Source: Sinorhizobium meliloti 4H41
Lineage (GTDB): Bacteria; Pseudomonadota; Alphaproteobacteria; Rhizobiales; Rhizobiaceae
NCBI RefSeq assembly: GCF_000375585.1
Contig: NZ_AQWP01000003.1
Location: 410,157-474,156 of the forward strand
Reading direction: 5' to 3'
DNA length: 64,000 nt
In this document: one piece after another, positions 8,871 through 16,830 of the stretch
How positions within the stretch are numbered: the stretch's first letter is position 1
Layout: every line of letters begins with the position of its first letter
Program-made: the position numbers and the translations under genes
The notes under the pieces: model-generated
Database searches by the model: none
What the model saw: only the letters and a program-made list of their open reading frames with translations
What the model was told of the DNA's origin: nothing

Positions 8871-9644
8871 CTAATCCCGCAGCGACACCCATACCGGCGC
8901 GTGGTCGCTCGCTCCTTCAAGCGCACGGATTTCCCGGTCGATGCCGGCGCCGGTCAGGCGGCGCCGGAGCTTGCGGCTCAAGAGAATGTGGTCGAGGCGA
9001 AGGCCGGCGTCGCGCTGCCAGCGGTTGCGGCGGTAGTCCCAGAAAGTGAAGAGCTGATCTTTCGGGTGGATCTTGCGCAGCGCGTCGAGCCAGCCCTGGT
9101 CGATGAGGCTCCGGAAGGTTGCGCGGCTTTCCGGCTGGACGAGGGCGTTGTCGTCATAGGAGCGGGTCGGATAGATGTCGCGCGGTTCCGGAACGATGTT
9201 GTAGTCGCCGGCGAACACCACCGGCACCCCCGTCTCGAGCAGCGCGGCGGCATGCTGATTGAAGCGCCAGTGCCAGGCGAGCTTGTAGTCGAATTTCGGC
9301 CCGGGCTGCGGATTTCCGTTGGGCGCATAGAGCGACGCAATCAGAATGCCGTTCACCGCCGCCTCGATGTAGCGGCTCTGCGTATCCGAGGGGTCCCCGG
9401 GCAATCCGGTTCGCGTGAGCACCGGCTCGCAACCGCGGGCGAGAATGGCAACACCGTTCCAGGCGGCTTGGCCCCGCCAGACGGCGCCGTAGCCGGCTTC
9501 CTCGATCGCGGCCTTCGGAAACTGTCCGTCCGTCGCCTTGAGCTCCTGCAGGCAGACCACGTCCGGCTCGGCCGCAGCGAGCCAGGTCAAGAGGATGTCG
9601 AGCCGCTTGTTCACACCGTTGATGTTGAAGGTCGCGATCTTCAT
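8871..9644 (-). CDS. xth: Exodeoxyribonuclease III (AP endonuclease)
   Basis: 257 residues, typical for the family. Visible catalytic motifs are MKIATFNINGVN (Asn), CLQELK (metal-binding Glu near residue 34), YAPNG, GDYNIVP (Asp and Asn), LRLDHILLS and the terminal SDHAPVW (Asp-His pair). It should act on DNA as a 3'-5' exonuclease and AP endonuclease. It is the last gene of a five-gene minus-strand run ligD-ku-BRCT/TPR-hydrolase-xth, 7 bases after the hydrolase stop. This suggests end-trimming in support of end joining rather than stand-alone base excision repair. Confidence 0.92.
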   Translation of the reverse strand: MKIATFNINGVNKRLDILLTWLAAAEPDVVCLQELKATDGQFPKAAIEEAGYGAVWRGQAAWNGVAILARGCEPVLTRTGLPGDPSDTQSRYIEAAVNGILIASLYAPNGNPQPGPKFDYKLAWHWRFNQHAAALLETGVPVVFAGDYNIVPEPRDIYPTRSYDDNALVQPESRATFRSLIDQGWLDALRKIHPKDQLFTFWDYRRNRWQRDAGLRLDHILLSRKLRRRLTGAGIDREIRALEGASDHAPVWVSLRD

Positions 9645-9651
9645 GAGGAGC

Positions 9652-10293
9652 TCAAGGGGCGAGGCGATCCGCCCATCGCGCGACCGCTTCGGCCAGCGTC
9701 TTCAGGTGATCTGCGGTCGAGAAGCCCGAGACCTTCTTGCGCGGCTTCAGGTCGTGGTCGCCGTCCTCCAGCCAGAGAAGTTCGATCCTGTCGGAGAGCG
9801 CGTATCGCGAAACCTCGTCGCGGGTGCCGAATTCGTCGCGGGTCCCTTGGCAGATCAGTGCAGGCGTCTTGAGATCGGCGAGATGCCGGGTGCGCAACTG
9901 CTCCGGTTTTCCGGGGGGATGGAAGGGATAGCCGAGGCAAAGGAGCCCGGCGATCTTCCCTTCGGCATGAAGGTCGTCGGCGACCATGCTGGCGACGCGG
10001 CCGCCCATGGACTTGCCGCCGATCACGAGAGTGCCCTGGGCGCCGAGTTCGGCAATGGCCGCCCGATACTCCGGATTGAGCGTTTCCGCACGGGGCGGGG
10101 GCTTGCGTCCGTCGGCAGTGCGCCGCGCTGCCATATAGCCGAACTCGAAGCGGGCGACGCGAAAACCCACCCCTGCAAGCGCCAGGGCGGCCGCGGTCAT
10201 CGAGGTCGAATCCATCGGCGCGCCGGCTCCATGCGCGAGGAGGATGGTGACGGGCGCATCGCCCGGCCCGTCGAACAGGAATTTTCCGTGCAT
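9652..10293 (-). CDS. Alpha/beta-hydrolase of the KANL3/Tex30 type
   Basis: 213 residues. The oxyanion-side LAHGAGAPMDS near residue 19, the nucleophile elbow GGKSMGGRVAS near residue 92, and a late GDHDLKP motif supply Ser and His. The TRDEF segment near residue 150 likely supplies the acid. This matches bacterial KANL3/Tex30-like hydrolases of unknown substrate. The gene starts 1 base after the BRCT/TPR gene stop and ends 7 bases before xth, so it is almost certainly in the end-joining transcript, though no repair role is known for the family. Confidence 0.8.
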   Translation of the reverse strand: MHGKFLFDGPGDAPVTILLAHGAGAPMDSTSMTAAALALAGVGFRVARFEFGYMAARRTADGRKPPPRAETLNPEYRAAIAELGAQGTLVIGGKSMGGRVASMVADDLHAEGKIAGLLCLGYPFHPPGKPEQLRTRHLADLKTPALICQGTRDEFGTRDEVSRYALSDRIELLWLEDGDHDLKPRKKVSGFSTADHLKTLAEAVARWADRLAP

Positions 10294-10294
10294 G

Positions 10295-11380
10295 TCAGCC
10301 AGCCGTTCTGGAGAGGAGATGAAGGTTCACGAACTGTACGCCGCGTTCTGCCGCGCGTGCCCATTCGGAATGCTGATCGAGCTCGAGGTAACGCGTCCAC
10401 CAGCGGCGGGCCTCAGTGAGATTGCCGGCATCGAACTCCAGCTTCGCCAGATTGAAGATGGCATCGGCGTAATCGCCATCGATTTCGATCGCTCTCCTCA
10501 GATGCCGCCTGGCCGTGTCCGTGCGGCCACGTTCGCCCATCAGTCCGGCCAGGTTGAACCAGGCCTCGACGAAGCAAGGATCGAGCTTGATGGCGCGGAC
10601 ATAGTCCTGGGCCGCTTCGGCCTCCCGCCCCGCGGCCCTCAGGCAGTTGGCGCGGTTGAAGGCTGCAACCTCGTCGGTGCGGTCGATGCCGAGATAGCGC
10701 TGGTAGAACGCGGCCGCCTGGTCGTATTCCCCCGCTTCTTCGGCCGCTTCGGCCTGAGCGAACAGATCTTCGAGCGCCTCCTCGTCGGGCGAGCCGATGT
10801 CGAGCAGCAATTGACCGTCGAGCTCGCTCAAGCCTTCGGCGCGTCGCGCATAGATCGCATCCTTGCGTTCATGGTGCAGCGAGAGCGCCGTGAGGGAGGC
10901 AACGTTTCCGGAGCGGTGGACCGAGCGCGCGATCGCGCTCCAGCCGGCGCCGCTGGCCATCAGGCCGGCATATTTTCTGGCGAGGATCAGATCGCGGAAA
11001 GAATAGGGCTCGCCGTCATGCTCGAAAGCGTCGAACAACGACAGAAGATCGAGGTGGCGCGGGGAAATGCCGGACTGGTCGACGAGCGATTGCCGCGTCA
11101 GCGCCGATGTTTCCGGGGCGCTCGCCAGTCCGAGCAGGCGGAGGAAGCCGTTCTCGCTGAACACGCTCCGACGCTGCCCGCTTTCGCTGTCAAAGCGGGC
11201 CTCGATCTCCGCTTCGGACGCCTTTGCGAGCAGCCCGCGCCCGAAGACCACGAACTTCGTCTGCCTGTTGACACCGCGCCTGAGGTGTCCGCCCTGGCGC
11301 TCGACCTCGCGCGCCGCCAGCCGCCGCGGAAAGGCGGCGAGCGCGCCCACGATACCGAATGTCCGACCGGCAACCGCCAT
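10295..11380 (-). CDS. BRCT-like, MerR-like and TPR domain protein in the end-joining operon
   Basis: 361 residues. Residues about 5-55 (FGIVGALAAFPRRLAAREV, then GG and TKFVVFGRG) look like a BRCT domain, with the GA/GG turn and a VVFG core strand. Residues about 80-160 resemble a MerR-type winged helix (GISPRHLDLLSLFDAF, FRDLILARKYAGLM). Residues about 205-345 hold at least three TPR units (YDQAAAFYQRYLGIDRTD, VEAWFNLAGLMGERG, DAIFNLAKLEFDAGN). The ATG overlaps the ku stop by one base (TGATG), which indicates coupling. BRCT domains often bind phosphopeptides or DNA ends, so an accessory role in Ku/LigD repair is a reasonable inference. No signal peptide is seen. Confidence 0.8.
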   Translation of the reverse strand: MAVAGRTFGIVGALAAFPRRLAAREVERQGGHLRRGVNRQTKFVVFGRGLLAKASEAEIEARFDSESGQRRSVFSENGFLRLLGLASAPETSALTRQSLVDQSGISPRHLDLLSLFDAFEHDGEPYSFRDLILARKYAGLMASGAGWSAIARSVHRSGNVASLTALSLHHERKDAIYARRAEGLSELDGQLLLDIGSPDEEALEDLFAQAEAAEEAGEYDQAAAFYQRYLGIDRTDEVAAFNRANCLRAAGREAEAAQDYVRAIKLDPCFVEAWFNLAGLMGERGRTDTARRHLRRAIEIDGDYADAIFNLAKLEFDAGNLTEARRWWTRYLELDQHSEWARAAERGVQFVNLHLLSRTAG

Positions 11381-12264
11381 CAGGCTTTCTTCTTGGCCGC
11401 GGGTTTAGCCGTCACGCGTTTCGCCGCCGCGGCTTTGGCAGCGGGCTCCTTTGCCGCGGGCTCCGCCTTGGGCTTGCTCCTGGCGGGCGGTTTGGCCTGC
11501 GAAAGGCTCGCCTTGAGGGCATCCATGAGATTGACGACGTTGCCGCGTTCGGGCGCCTGCGCGATGATCGGCTTGTGACCCTTGAGCTTCTCGCGGATCA
11601 TCTGCATCAGCGCGACCTCGTAGCGGTCTTCGTACTGCTTCGGATCGAAGGTCGTCGTCTTCTGCTCGATGAGCGCTTCGGCAAGCTGCAGCATCTCGGG
11701 ATCCGGTTTGCCCACCGGAATGTTGCCGAAATAATCCGCCGTGCCGCGCACCTCGTTGGGATTGCGCAAGGTGCAGACGAACATTCCGGTCTCGCGCGGA
11801 CCGATGGTCACTACCCTTTCGCGGCTGGACAGCACGAGGCGGGCGATCGCGAGCTTCCCGCTTCGGCGCAGAGCTTCACGCAGGACGACGAAGGTTTCCT
11901 CGGCCATGGCCCCGTCCGGCGCCAGATAATAAGGGGCGTCCTGGTAGATCACGTCGACGGAATCGGCATCGACGAAAGCCTCGATGTTCATGGTGTGATT
12001 GGATTCGATCCGGACGCTTTCCAGATCCGAGTCTTCGATGATGATGTATTTCTTGTCTTCGTATTCATAGCCCTTCACGAGGTCCGAACGCTCGACGAGG
12101 CCGAGCTCCGGATCGACGGGCTTCATGTTGATCCGGTTATGGGTGTCCTTGTGAAGCTGATTGAAGGAAATGCGCTCGCTTGCGCTGGTGGCGGGGTAAA
12201 GCCTCACCGGACAGCTCACGAGACTCAGTCTGATATAGCCCTTCCAACTTGCCCTGGGTGCCAT
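11380..12264 (-). CDS. ku: Ku, bacterial non-homologous end-joining DNA end-binding protein
   Basis: 294 residues. MAPRASWKGYIRLSLVSCPVRLYPA is the standard Ku opening, followed by the Ku core (KPIIAQAPERGNVVNLMDALKASL near the end). The last 40 or so residues form a Lys/Ala/Pro-rich tail, common in rhizobial Ku and thought to contact DNA. Ku homodimers encircle broken ends and recruit LigD, which is encoded 90 bases upstream on the same strand. A terminator-like hairpin in that spacer could uncouple ku from ligD. Rhizobia often carry several Ku genes, so the paralogue number is not assigned. Confidence 0.95.
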   Translation of the reverse strand: MAPRASWKGYIRLSLVSCPVRLYPATSASERISFNQLHKDTHNRINMKPVDPELGLVERSDLVKGYEYEDKKYIIIEDSDLESVRIESNHTMNIEAFVDADSVDVIYQDAPYYLAPDGAMAEETFVVLREALRRSGKLAIARLVLSSRERVVTIGPRETGMFVCTLRNPNEVRGTADYFGNIPVGKPDPEMLQLAEALIEQKTTTFDPKQYEDRYEVALMQMIREKLKGHKPIIAQAPERGNVVNLMDALKASLSQAKPPARSKPKAEPAAKEPAAKAAAAKRVTAKPAAKKKA

Positions 12265-12317
12265 GGTTGTCTCCTACGCGGCACTACGATCACATCTGCC
12301 AGAGCGGGATGAGGAAA

Positions 12318-12340
12318 ATGCATGCGGTCTCCGCCTGCAT
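12318..12340 (-). terminator. Terminator-like hairpin in the ligD-ku spacer
   Basis: On the minus strand ATGCAGGCGG and CCGCATGCAT can pair (9 of 10) around an AGA loop, followed at once by TTTTCC. This is intrinsic-terminator geometry with a short U run. It lies just after the ligD stop and before ku, so it may attenuate read-through. Flanking GCGGGATG/CATCCCGC arms could form a competing outer stem. Confidence 0.5.
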
Positions 12341-12354
12341 CCCGCGCTCAACGA

Positions 12355-14811
12355 CTACAGTATAGACAGATCCCTCGCGAAGTGGTCGATATCGGCCCAG
12401 GGATCGCCGGACGTGGCCAGAAGGCCCGGCAGCGAAGAATAGTTCAAATCCGCCGGAGCGTCGATAGTCTCCAGATCCGCCCAGCTGAGCGGGGTCGAAG
12501 CGGGCAGATTGGTGCGGGCGCGCAGCGAGTAGGGGGCCGCCCAGGTATGGCTGCGGGCGTTGCGATGGAAGTCGATGAAAATGCGTCTTACGCGGTTGTC
12601 CTTGCCCATGGTGGTGGTGAAGGTGTCCGGAGCGGTGGCCGCGAGACGGGTCGCGAGCGCGCTCGCCGCCCGATGGAATTTTTTCCAGTCGAGCTTCGGC
12701 ACGACCGGTACGACGACGTGCACTCCCCTGCCGCCCGATGTCTTTACGAAGGGCACGAGGGTGAGCGCCTCGAGTTCCGCCTTGATGTGGATCGCGGCCT
12801 CGACCACCTCACGCCAGGCGATGCCCTCGCCGGGATCGAGATCGAAGACGATGCGATCCGGCTTACCGAGCAGCTTGCGTGTCGTGCCCCAGTTGTGGAA
12901 TTCGACGACGCCGAACTGCGCCAGTGCCAGGTATCCTCTCGCGTCCTCGACCGACAGGTATGTTTTCGCCTCGCCTTCCGAGTTGGTTGCCTGGAACGTC
13001 GCGACCGAAGGCGGCATGCCGGTAAAGGGATGCCGCTGGAAGAAGCAATCCTGCGTCCGGCCGGTAGGGCAGCGTACCAGCGAAACGGGACGGCCGAGAA
13101 TATGCGGCAGCATGAAATCCCCGATCATCGCGTAGTAGACGGCGAGGTCGAGCTTGGTCGGGCCGGACTTGCCGAAGAGCCGACGGGTCGGGTTGGTGAT
13201 CGATATGCCTGCGAGGTCCGCGTCCGAGATCAGGCGCTTTCTCGACATGGAAACCGGCGTCGACAGCTCGACGTCGCGCAGCCCCTTGAAGACGGCGTGA
13301 CGCAGGACGTTGTCGGTTGTCCGGTTGCCATAGTGGATATGCGCCCGGAGCAAGGGCCGCACCCAGATGATCTCCCGGGGCGCTCCTTCGAGCGTTGCGG
13401 CGCCGGCCCGCAAGGGCTCGAGCCGCACAAGCAACTCCTTGAGCATCTGCGCGTCGAAGCCGGTTCCGACCTTGCCGCGATATTCCAGCTCGCCGTCGGC
13501 CCACTCTCCGAGGGCAAGCGACGCAATGCCCTCGGCCGCCTCCGAAACGGTGTAGCCGACGATCACGAAATCCTCCGCCTTCAGCGCCTTCGTCTTGGTC
13601 CAGGTCTTCGACCGCCCGCCTCGGTAGGGGGCGGAGACGCGTTTGGAGACGATCCCTTCCAGGCCCATCTCGGAGGCCCGGTCGTAAAGCGCGCGTCCTT
13701 CGCCCACCACATGATCGCTGAACTGGATCGCCGAGCGGCTTGGGATCTGCCCTGCAAGGAATTTCTTCAGCAGTGCCTTGCGCTTTTCGAGCGGGACGTC
13801 CAAAAGATTCCAGCCGTTGAGATGCAGGAGGTCGAAGGCGTAGAAGACGAGGCTGTTGCCGGCGCCGGTGGAAAGCGCATCCTGCAACAGCGCGAAGCGG
13901 CTGACCCCCGTCTCGTCCAGCACGACGATCTCGCCGTCGATGACGGCATCGCGGCACGGCAGCCGCCGGAAAGCCTCCGGCAGGTCTCCGTAGCGCTTCG
14001 TCCAGTCGAGCCCGCCGCGAGTGACGAGGCGCACCTTTCCTTCCGCAACGTGGGCCATGGTGCGATAGCCGTCGAACTTGATCTCGTGCAGCCAGAGCTC
14101 GGGCTTTTTCGCGTTCTTTTCGGCTTCCGGGGGGAGAATCGTCTGTGTTGCGAGTTGAGGTTCGATGCGTTCGGGTGGTGCGCCCTTGGCCGCACCGGCC
14201 AGCGCGCCGGGATTGAGCTTGACCGTCTTTGGCGGTTCCTTCGGCTTCTCCACCAGTTCCTCGATCCGCCGGCCGGATTTGACGCTTTCCGGCCGGGCGG
14301 CAAGGATGTCGATCGATGTGTCGGCGGCCGGATCGCGCTCCTTGAAAAGGAGCCAGTTGCGCTGATCCTCTTCTCCCGGGCGAGGCTTCAGACGGGCCAG
14401 CATCCATCCGCCGTTAAGCTTCTCCCCTGCCAGGCGGAACTTGAAGGCGCCCTTGCGCAGGTCGTCTTCGACATCGCCCATCGGCGCCCAGACGCCTTTG
14501 TCCCAGACGATCATCGGTCCGCCGCCATATTCGCCTTCGGGGATCACGCCCTCGAAGTCGATATAGTCGAGGGGATGGTCCTCCGTCTCCACCGCCAGCC
14601 GCTTGTCGGCCGGGTTGAGCGACGGGCCCTTCGGCACCGCCCAGCTTTTCAGGACGCCGTCGACCTCGAGCCGCAAATCGTAGTGGTCGGCTGTCGCATG
14701 GTGCTTGTGCACGACAAATCGGTTGCCGCCGCCGGTCAGATTTCCGACCGGCTCCGGCGTCTTCGAAAAATTCCGCTTCTTGCGGTAGGCCTCCAGCTTC
14801 GGCGTCGCCAT
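12355..14811 (-). CDS. ligD: DNA ligase D, multidomain (phosphoesterase-ligase-polymerase)
   Basis: 818 residues in the order phosphoesterase, ligase, polymerase. PE domain about 20-165: FVVHKHHATADHYDLRLE, with EGVIPEGEYGGG. ATP-dependent ligase about 215-520, with nucleotidyl lysine K245 in LHEIKFDGYR, plus VIDGEIV and GLEGIVSKR. Archaeo-eukaryotic-primase-type polymerase about 540-818, with the metal-binding pair in IVFDLDPGEG and a late RRIFIDFHRNA segment. LigD seals and fills ends held by Ku. The stop is TAG at 12355-12357. It begins 37 bases downstream of the allE stop on the same strand, so transcription from the allE promoter could enter it. Confidence 0.95.
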   Translation of the reverse strand: MATPKLEAYRKKRNFSKTPEPVGNLTGGGNRFVVHKHHATADHYDLRLEVDGVLKSWAVPKGPSLNPADKRLAVETEDHPLDYIDFEGVIPEGEYGGGPMIVWDKGVWAPMGDVEDDLRKGAFKFRLAGEKLNGGWMLARLKPRPGEEDQRNWLLFKERDPAADTSIDILAARPESVKSGRRIEELVEKPKEPPKTVKLNPGALAGAAKGAPPERIEPQLATQTILPPEAEKNAKKPELWLHEIKFDGYRTMAHVAEGKVRLVTRGGLDWTKRYGDLPEAFRRLPCRDAVIDGEIVVLDETGVSRFALLQDALSTGAGNSLVFYAFDLLHLNGWNLLDVPLEKRKALLKKFLAGQIPSRSAIQFSDHVVGEGRALYDRASEMGLEGIVSKRVSAPYRGGRSKTWTKTKALKAEDFVIVGYTVSEAAEGIASLALGEWADGELEYRGKVGTGFDAQMLKELLVRLEPLRAGAATLEGAPREIIWVRPLLRAHIHYGNRTTDNVLRHAVFKGLRDVELSTPVSMSRKRLISDADLAGISITNPTRRLFGKSGPTKLDLAVYYAMIGDFMLPHILGRPVSLVRCPTGRTQDCFFQRHPFTGMPPSVATFQATNSEGEAKTYLSVEDARGYLALAQFGVVEFHNWGTTRKLLGKPDRIVFDLDPGEGIAWREVVEAAIHIKAELEALTLVPFVKTSGGRGVHVVVPVVPKLDWKKFHRAASALATRLAATAPDTFTTTMGKDNRVRRIFIDFHRNARSHTWAAPYSLRARTNLPASTPLSWADLETIDAPADLNYSSLPGLLATSGDPWADIDHFARDLSIL

Positions 14812-14848
14812 GCACCCAAGCTATGGCGGATCACGGTAGGCTGCAATA

Positions 14849-15685
14849 TCAGGCGAGCCTGCCCGGATTGCCGAGCGTCATATGGCGGTTCACGTCCTTG
14901 TAGAGCAGATAGCGGAATTTGCCCGGTCCGCCGGCATAGCAGGCCTGCGGGCAGAAGGCCCTGAGCCACATATAGTCGCCGGCTTCCACCTCCACCCAGT
15001 CGTTGTTGAGGCGGTACACGGCCTTGCCTTCGAGCACGTAGAGTCCGTGTTCCATCACATGGGTTTCCATGAACGGGATGACGCCGCCGGGCTCGAAGGT
15101 CACGATCGTGACATGCATGTCGTGGCGCATGTCGGAAGGATCGACGAAGCGGGTGGTGGCCCAGCGCCCGTCCGTTTCCGGCATGGGCGAGGGGGGGATG
15201 TCGCGCTCGTTGGTGACGATCGGTTCGGGAAGGGGAACCCCGTCGACTTCCTCATAGGCCTTGCGGATCCAGTGGAATCGCGTCGGCGCACCGGATTCGT
15301 TTCTGAGGCTCCATTCGGTGCCGGGCGGAATGAAGGCATAGCCGCCGGACTGCATCAGATGCGTCTCATCGCCGAGCGTGAGATGGAACTCGCCGTCCAC
15401 CACGAACAGCACGGCTTCGGCGCGGGGATCCGTCTCCGGCCGGTTGCTGCCGCCGGAAGGGCCGACTTCCATGATATATTGCGAGAAGGTCTCGGCGAAG
15501 CCGGAAAGCGGGCGCGACAGCACCCAGAGCCGTGTATTCGTCCAGAAGGGCAGATAGCTCGTCACGATGTCGCGCATGACGCCCTTCGGAATGACCGCAT
15601 AGGCCTCGGTGAAGATGGCGCGGTCGGAAAGCAGGCTGGTCTGAGGCGGGTGGCCGCCTTCCGGAAAATAGTAGTTCTTCTGCAT
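14849..15685 (-). CDS. allE: (S)-ureidoglycine aminohydrolase (bicupin)
   Basis: 278 residues starting MQKNYYFPEGGHPPQTSLLS, the usual opening of this family. The frame is open further upstream (to 15781) but that part does not look like the family, and a GGGA site precedes the ATG at 15685. Two cupin domains are present. The second carries the metal-binding set in ETHVMEHGLYVLEG plus a later Gln. The enzyme removes ammonia from (S)-ureidoglycine to give ureidoglycolate, the substrate of allA at 22.8 kb. It is divergent from a LysR regulator gene, which is its likely regulator. Confidence 0.9.
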   Translation of the reverse strand: MQKNYYFPEGGHPPQTSLLSDRAIFTEAYAVIPKGVMRDIVTSYLPFWTNTRLWVLSRPLSGFAETFSQYIMEVGPSGGSNRPETDPRAEAVLFVVDGEFHLTLGDETHLMQSGGYAFIPPGTEWSLRNESGAPTRFHWIRKAYEEVDGVPLPEPIVTNERDIPPSPMPETDGRWATTRFVDPSDMRHDMHVTIVTFEPGGVIPFMETHVMEHGLYVLEGKAVYRLNNDWVEVEAGDYMWLRAFCPQACYAGGPGKFRYLLYKDVNRHMTLGNPGRLA

Positions 15686-15818
15686 GTGAATCCCATCGAA
15701 TGCCAGGTGAAACGGGTTCTTCCGCCTCTCCACCAGAACTTTACAGGCTTGATCCGCGATACGTCCAATATATTGTTCCACTCGATCCAGAGGAATGATG
15801 TATCGATAGGACTTCGCG

Positions 15819-16718
15819 ATGGAGCTACGTCACCTGCGCTATTTCGTTGCTGTCGCCGAGGCCGCCAGTTTCACGGCGGCAGCGAGGAGTCTCAACATCT
15901 CCCAGCCGCCATTGAGCCAGCAGATCAGGGATCTGGAGGCGGAAGTCGGCACGCGGCTGTTCGAGCGTTCCAGCCGCAATGTCGAACTGACCGAGGCGGG
16001 CGCCGACTTTCTCGAACACGCCCGGATGATTCTCGGCCAGGTGGAGCATGCGACCCGCCAGGCGCGCGCCATCGGTTCCGGGCAGGTAGGAGCGCTGAAC
16101 ATTGCGACGACCGGCTCGGTGCTGCTGGGGCCGTTGTCCAACCTGATCGCGCGGTTCCGGGATGCGTGGCCCGGCGTGTTCGTCCGTATCCATGAAATGG
16201 ACCCCGAGGCGCAGGAGGCGGCCTTGCTGTCCCATCGCACCGACCTCAGTTTCGTGCGCAGGCCTCGAAACCATCCGGATCTCGTCGCGAATGTCGCCTG
16301 GCATGAGAAGGTGGGTATCGCCTTGCCCGAGCACCATCGCCTGGCGGATTTCGGGAAAATCGCGCTCGGCGACCTGCGGCAGGAAAGTTTCGTCTTCCTG
16401 AGGCTCGCGGACTCCCGCTTTGCCCGCTACCTGCATGATTGCTGCGTGGCGGCGGGATTCGTACCTGATATCACGAACGAGGTCGTGGAATCCTATTCCC
16501 TCACCAGCCTCGTTGCCGCGGGGCTCGGCGTCGCACTCGTCCCGGAATGCATCAGGACTCTTTCGCGACCGGGAGTCGTCTACCGGCCGCTCGCCGACCC
16601 CGCGCCGGAAGCCGACGTGTACGTCATCAGCCGGCCGAACCCCGGACCCGTCATCGCAGCATTTCTGGAGGCAGCGCAAGGCTCGCCGGGCAAAAGGATC
16701 GATACCAGGGTGAGATAG
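15819..16718 (+). CDS. LysR-family transcriptional regulator
   Basis: 299 residues. The N-terminal winged helix runs from MELRHLRYFVAVAEAASFT through SLNISQPPLSQQIRDLE, followed by a two-lobed effector domain (GALNIATTG, FVFLRLADSRF, LVAAGLGVALVPE). It is divergent from allE with a 133-base spacer, so control of allE by an allantoin-pathway metabolite is the likely role. The spacer has an imperfect inverted repeat (ATTGTTCC near 15770, GGAATGAT near 15792), which could be a T-N11-A-type site, but the match is modest. It converges on the IclR gene at 16831. Confidence 0.92.
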   Translation: MELRHLRYFVAVAEAASFTAAARSLNISQPPLSQQIRDLEAEVGTRLFERSSRNVELTEAGADFLEHARMILGQVEHATRQARAIGSGQVGALNIATTGSVLLGPLSNLIARFRDAWPGVFVRIHEMDPEAQEAALLSHRTDLSFVRRPRNHPDLVANVAWHEKVGIALPEHHRLADFGKIALGDLRQESFVFLRLADSRFARYLHDCCVAAGFVPDITNEVVESYSLTSLVAAGLGVALVPECIRTLSRPGVVYRPLADPAPEADVYVISRPNPGPVIAAFLEAAQGSPGKRIDTRVR

Positions 16719-16830
16719 GTCGAGGTCGAGCCGCTCGCCCTCTATCCGCTTCCGCGTTCTGCCTGTGGCATCCGCCGCCGATACGGACTTCGAAGCATGG
16801 CACACCAGACCAGCTGGATGCGGAGCGCCT

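Noticed and set aside
12322..14964. Very long plus-strand open frame opposite ligD
   Set aside because: LigD on the minus strand has complete domain motifs in order. The plus frame is Arg/Gly-rich, has no family features and is an antisense frame common in high-GC genes.
15686..15781. N-terminal extension of allE
   Set aside because: The extra residues do not resemble the family, which starts at MQKNYYFPEGG; the extension would also cover the promoter region shared with the LysR gene.
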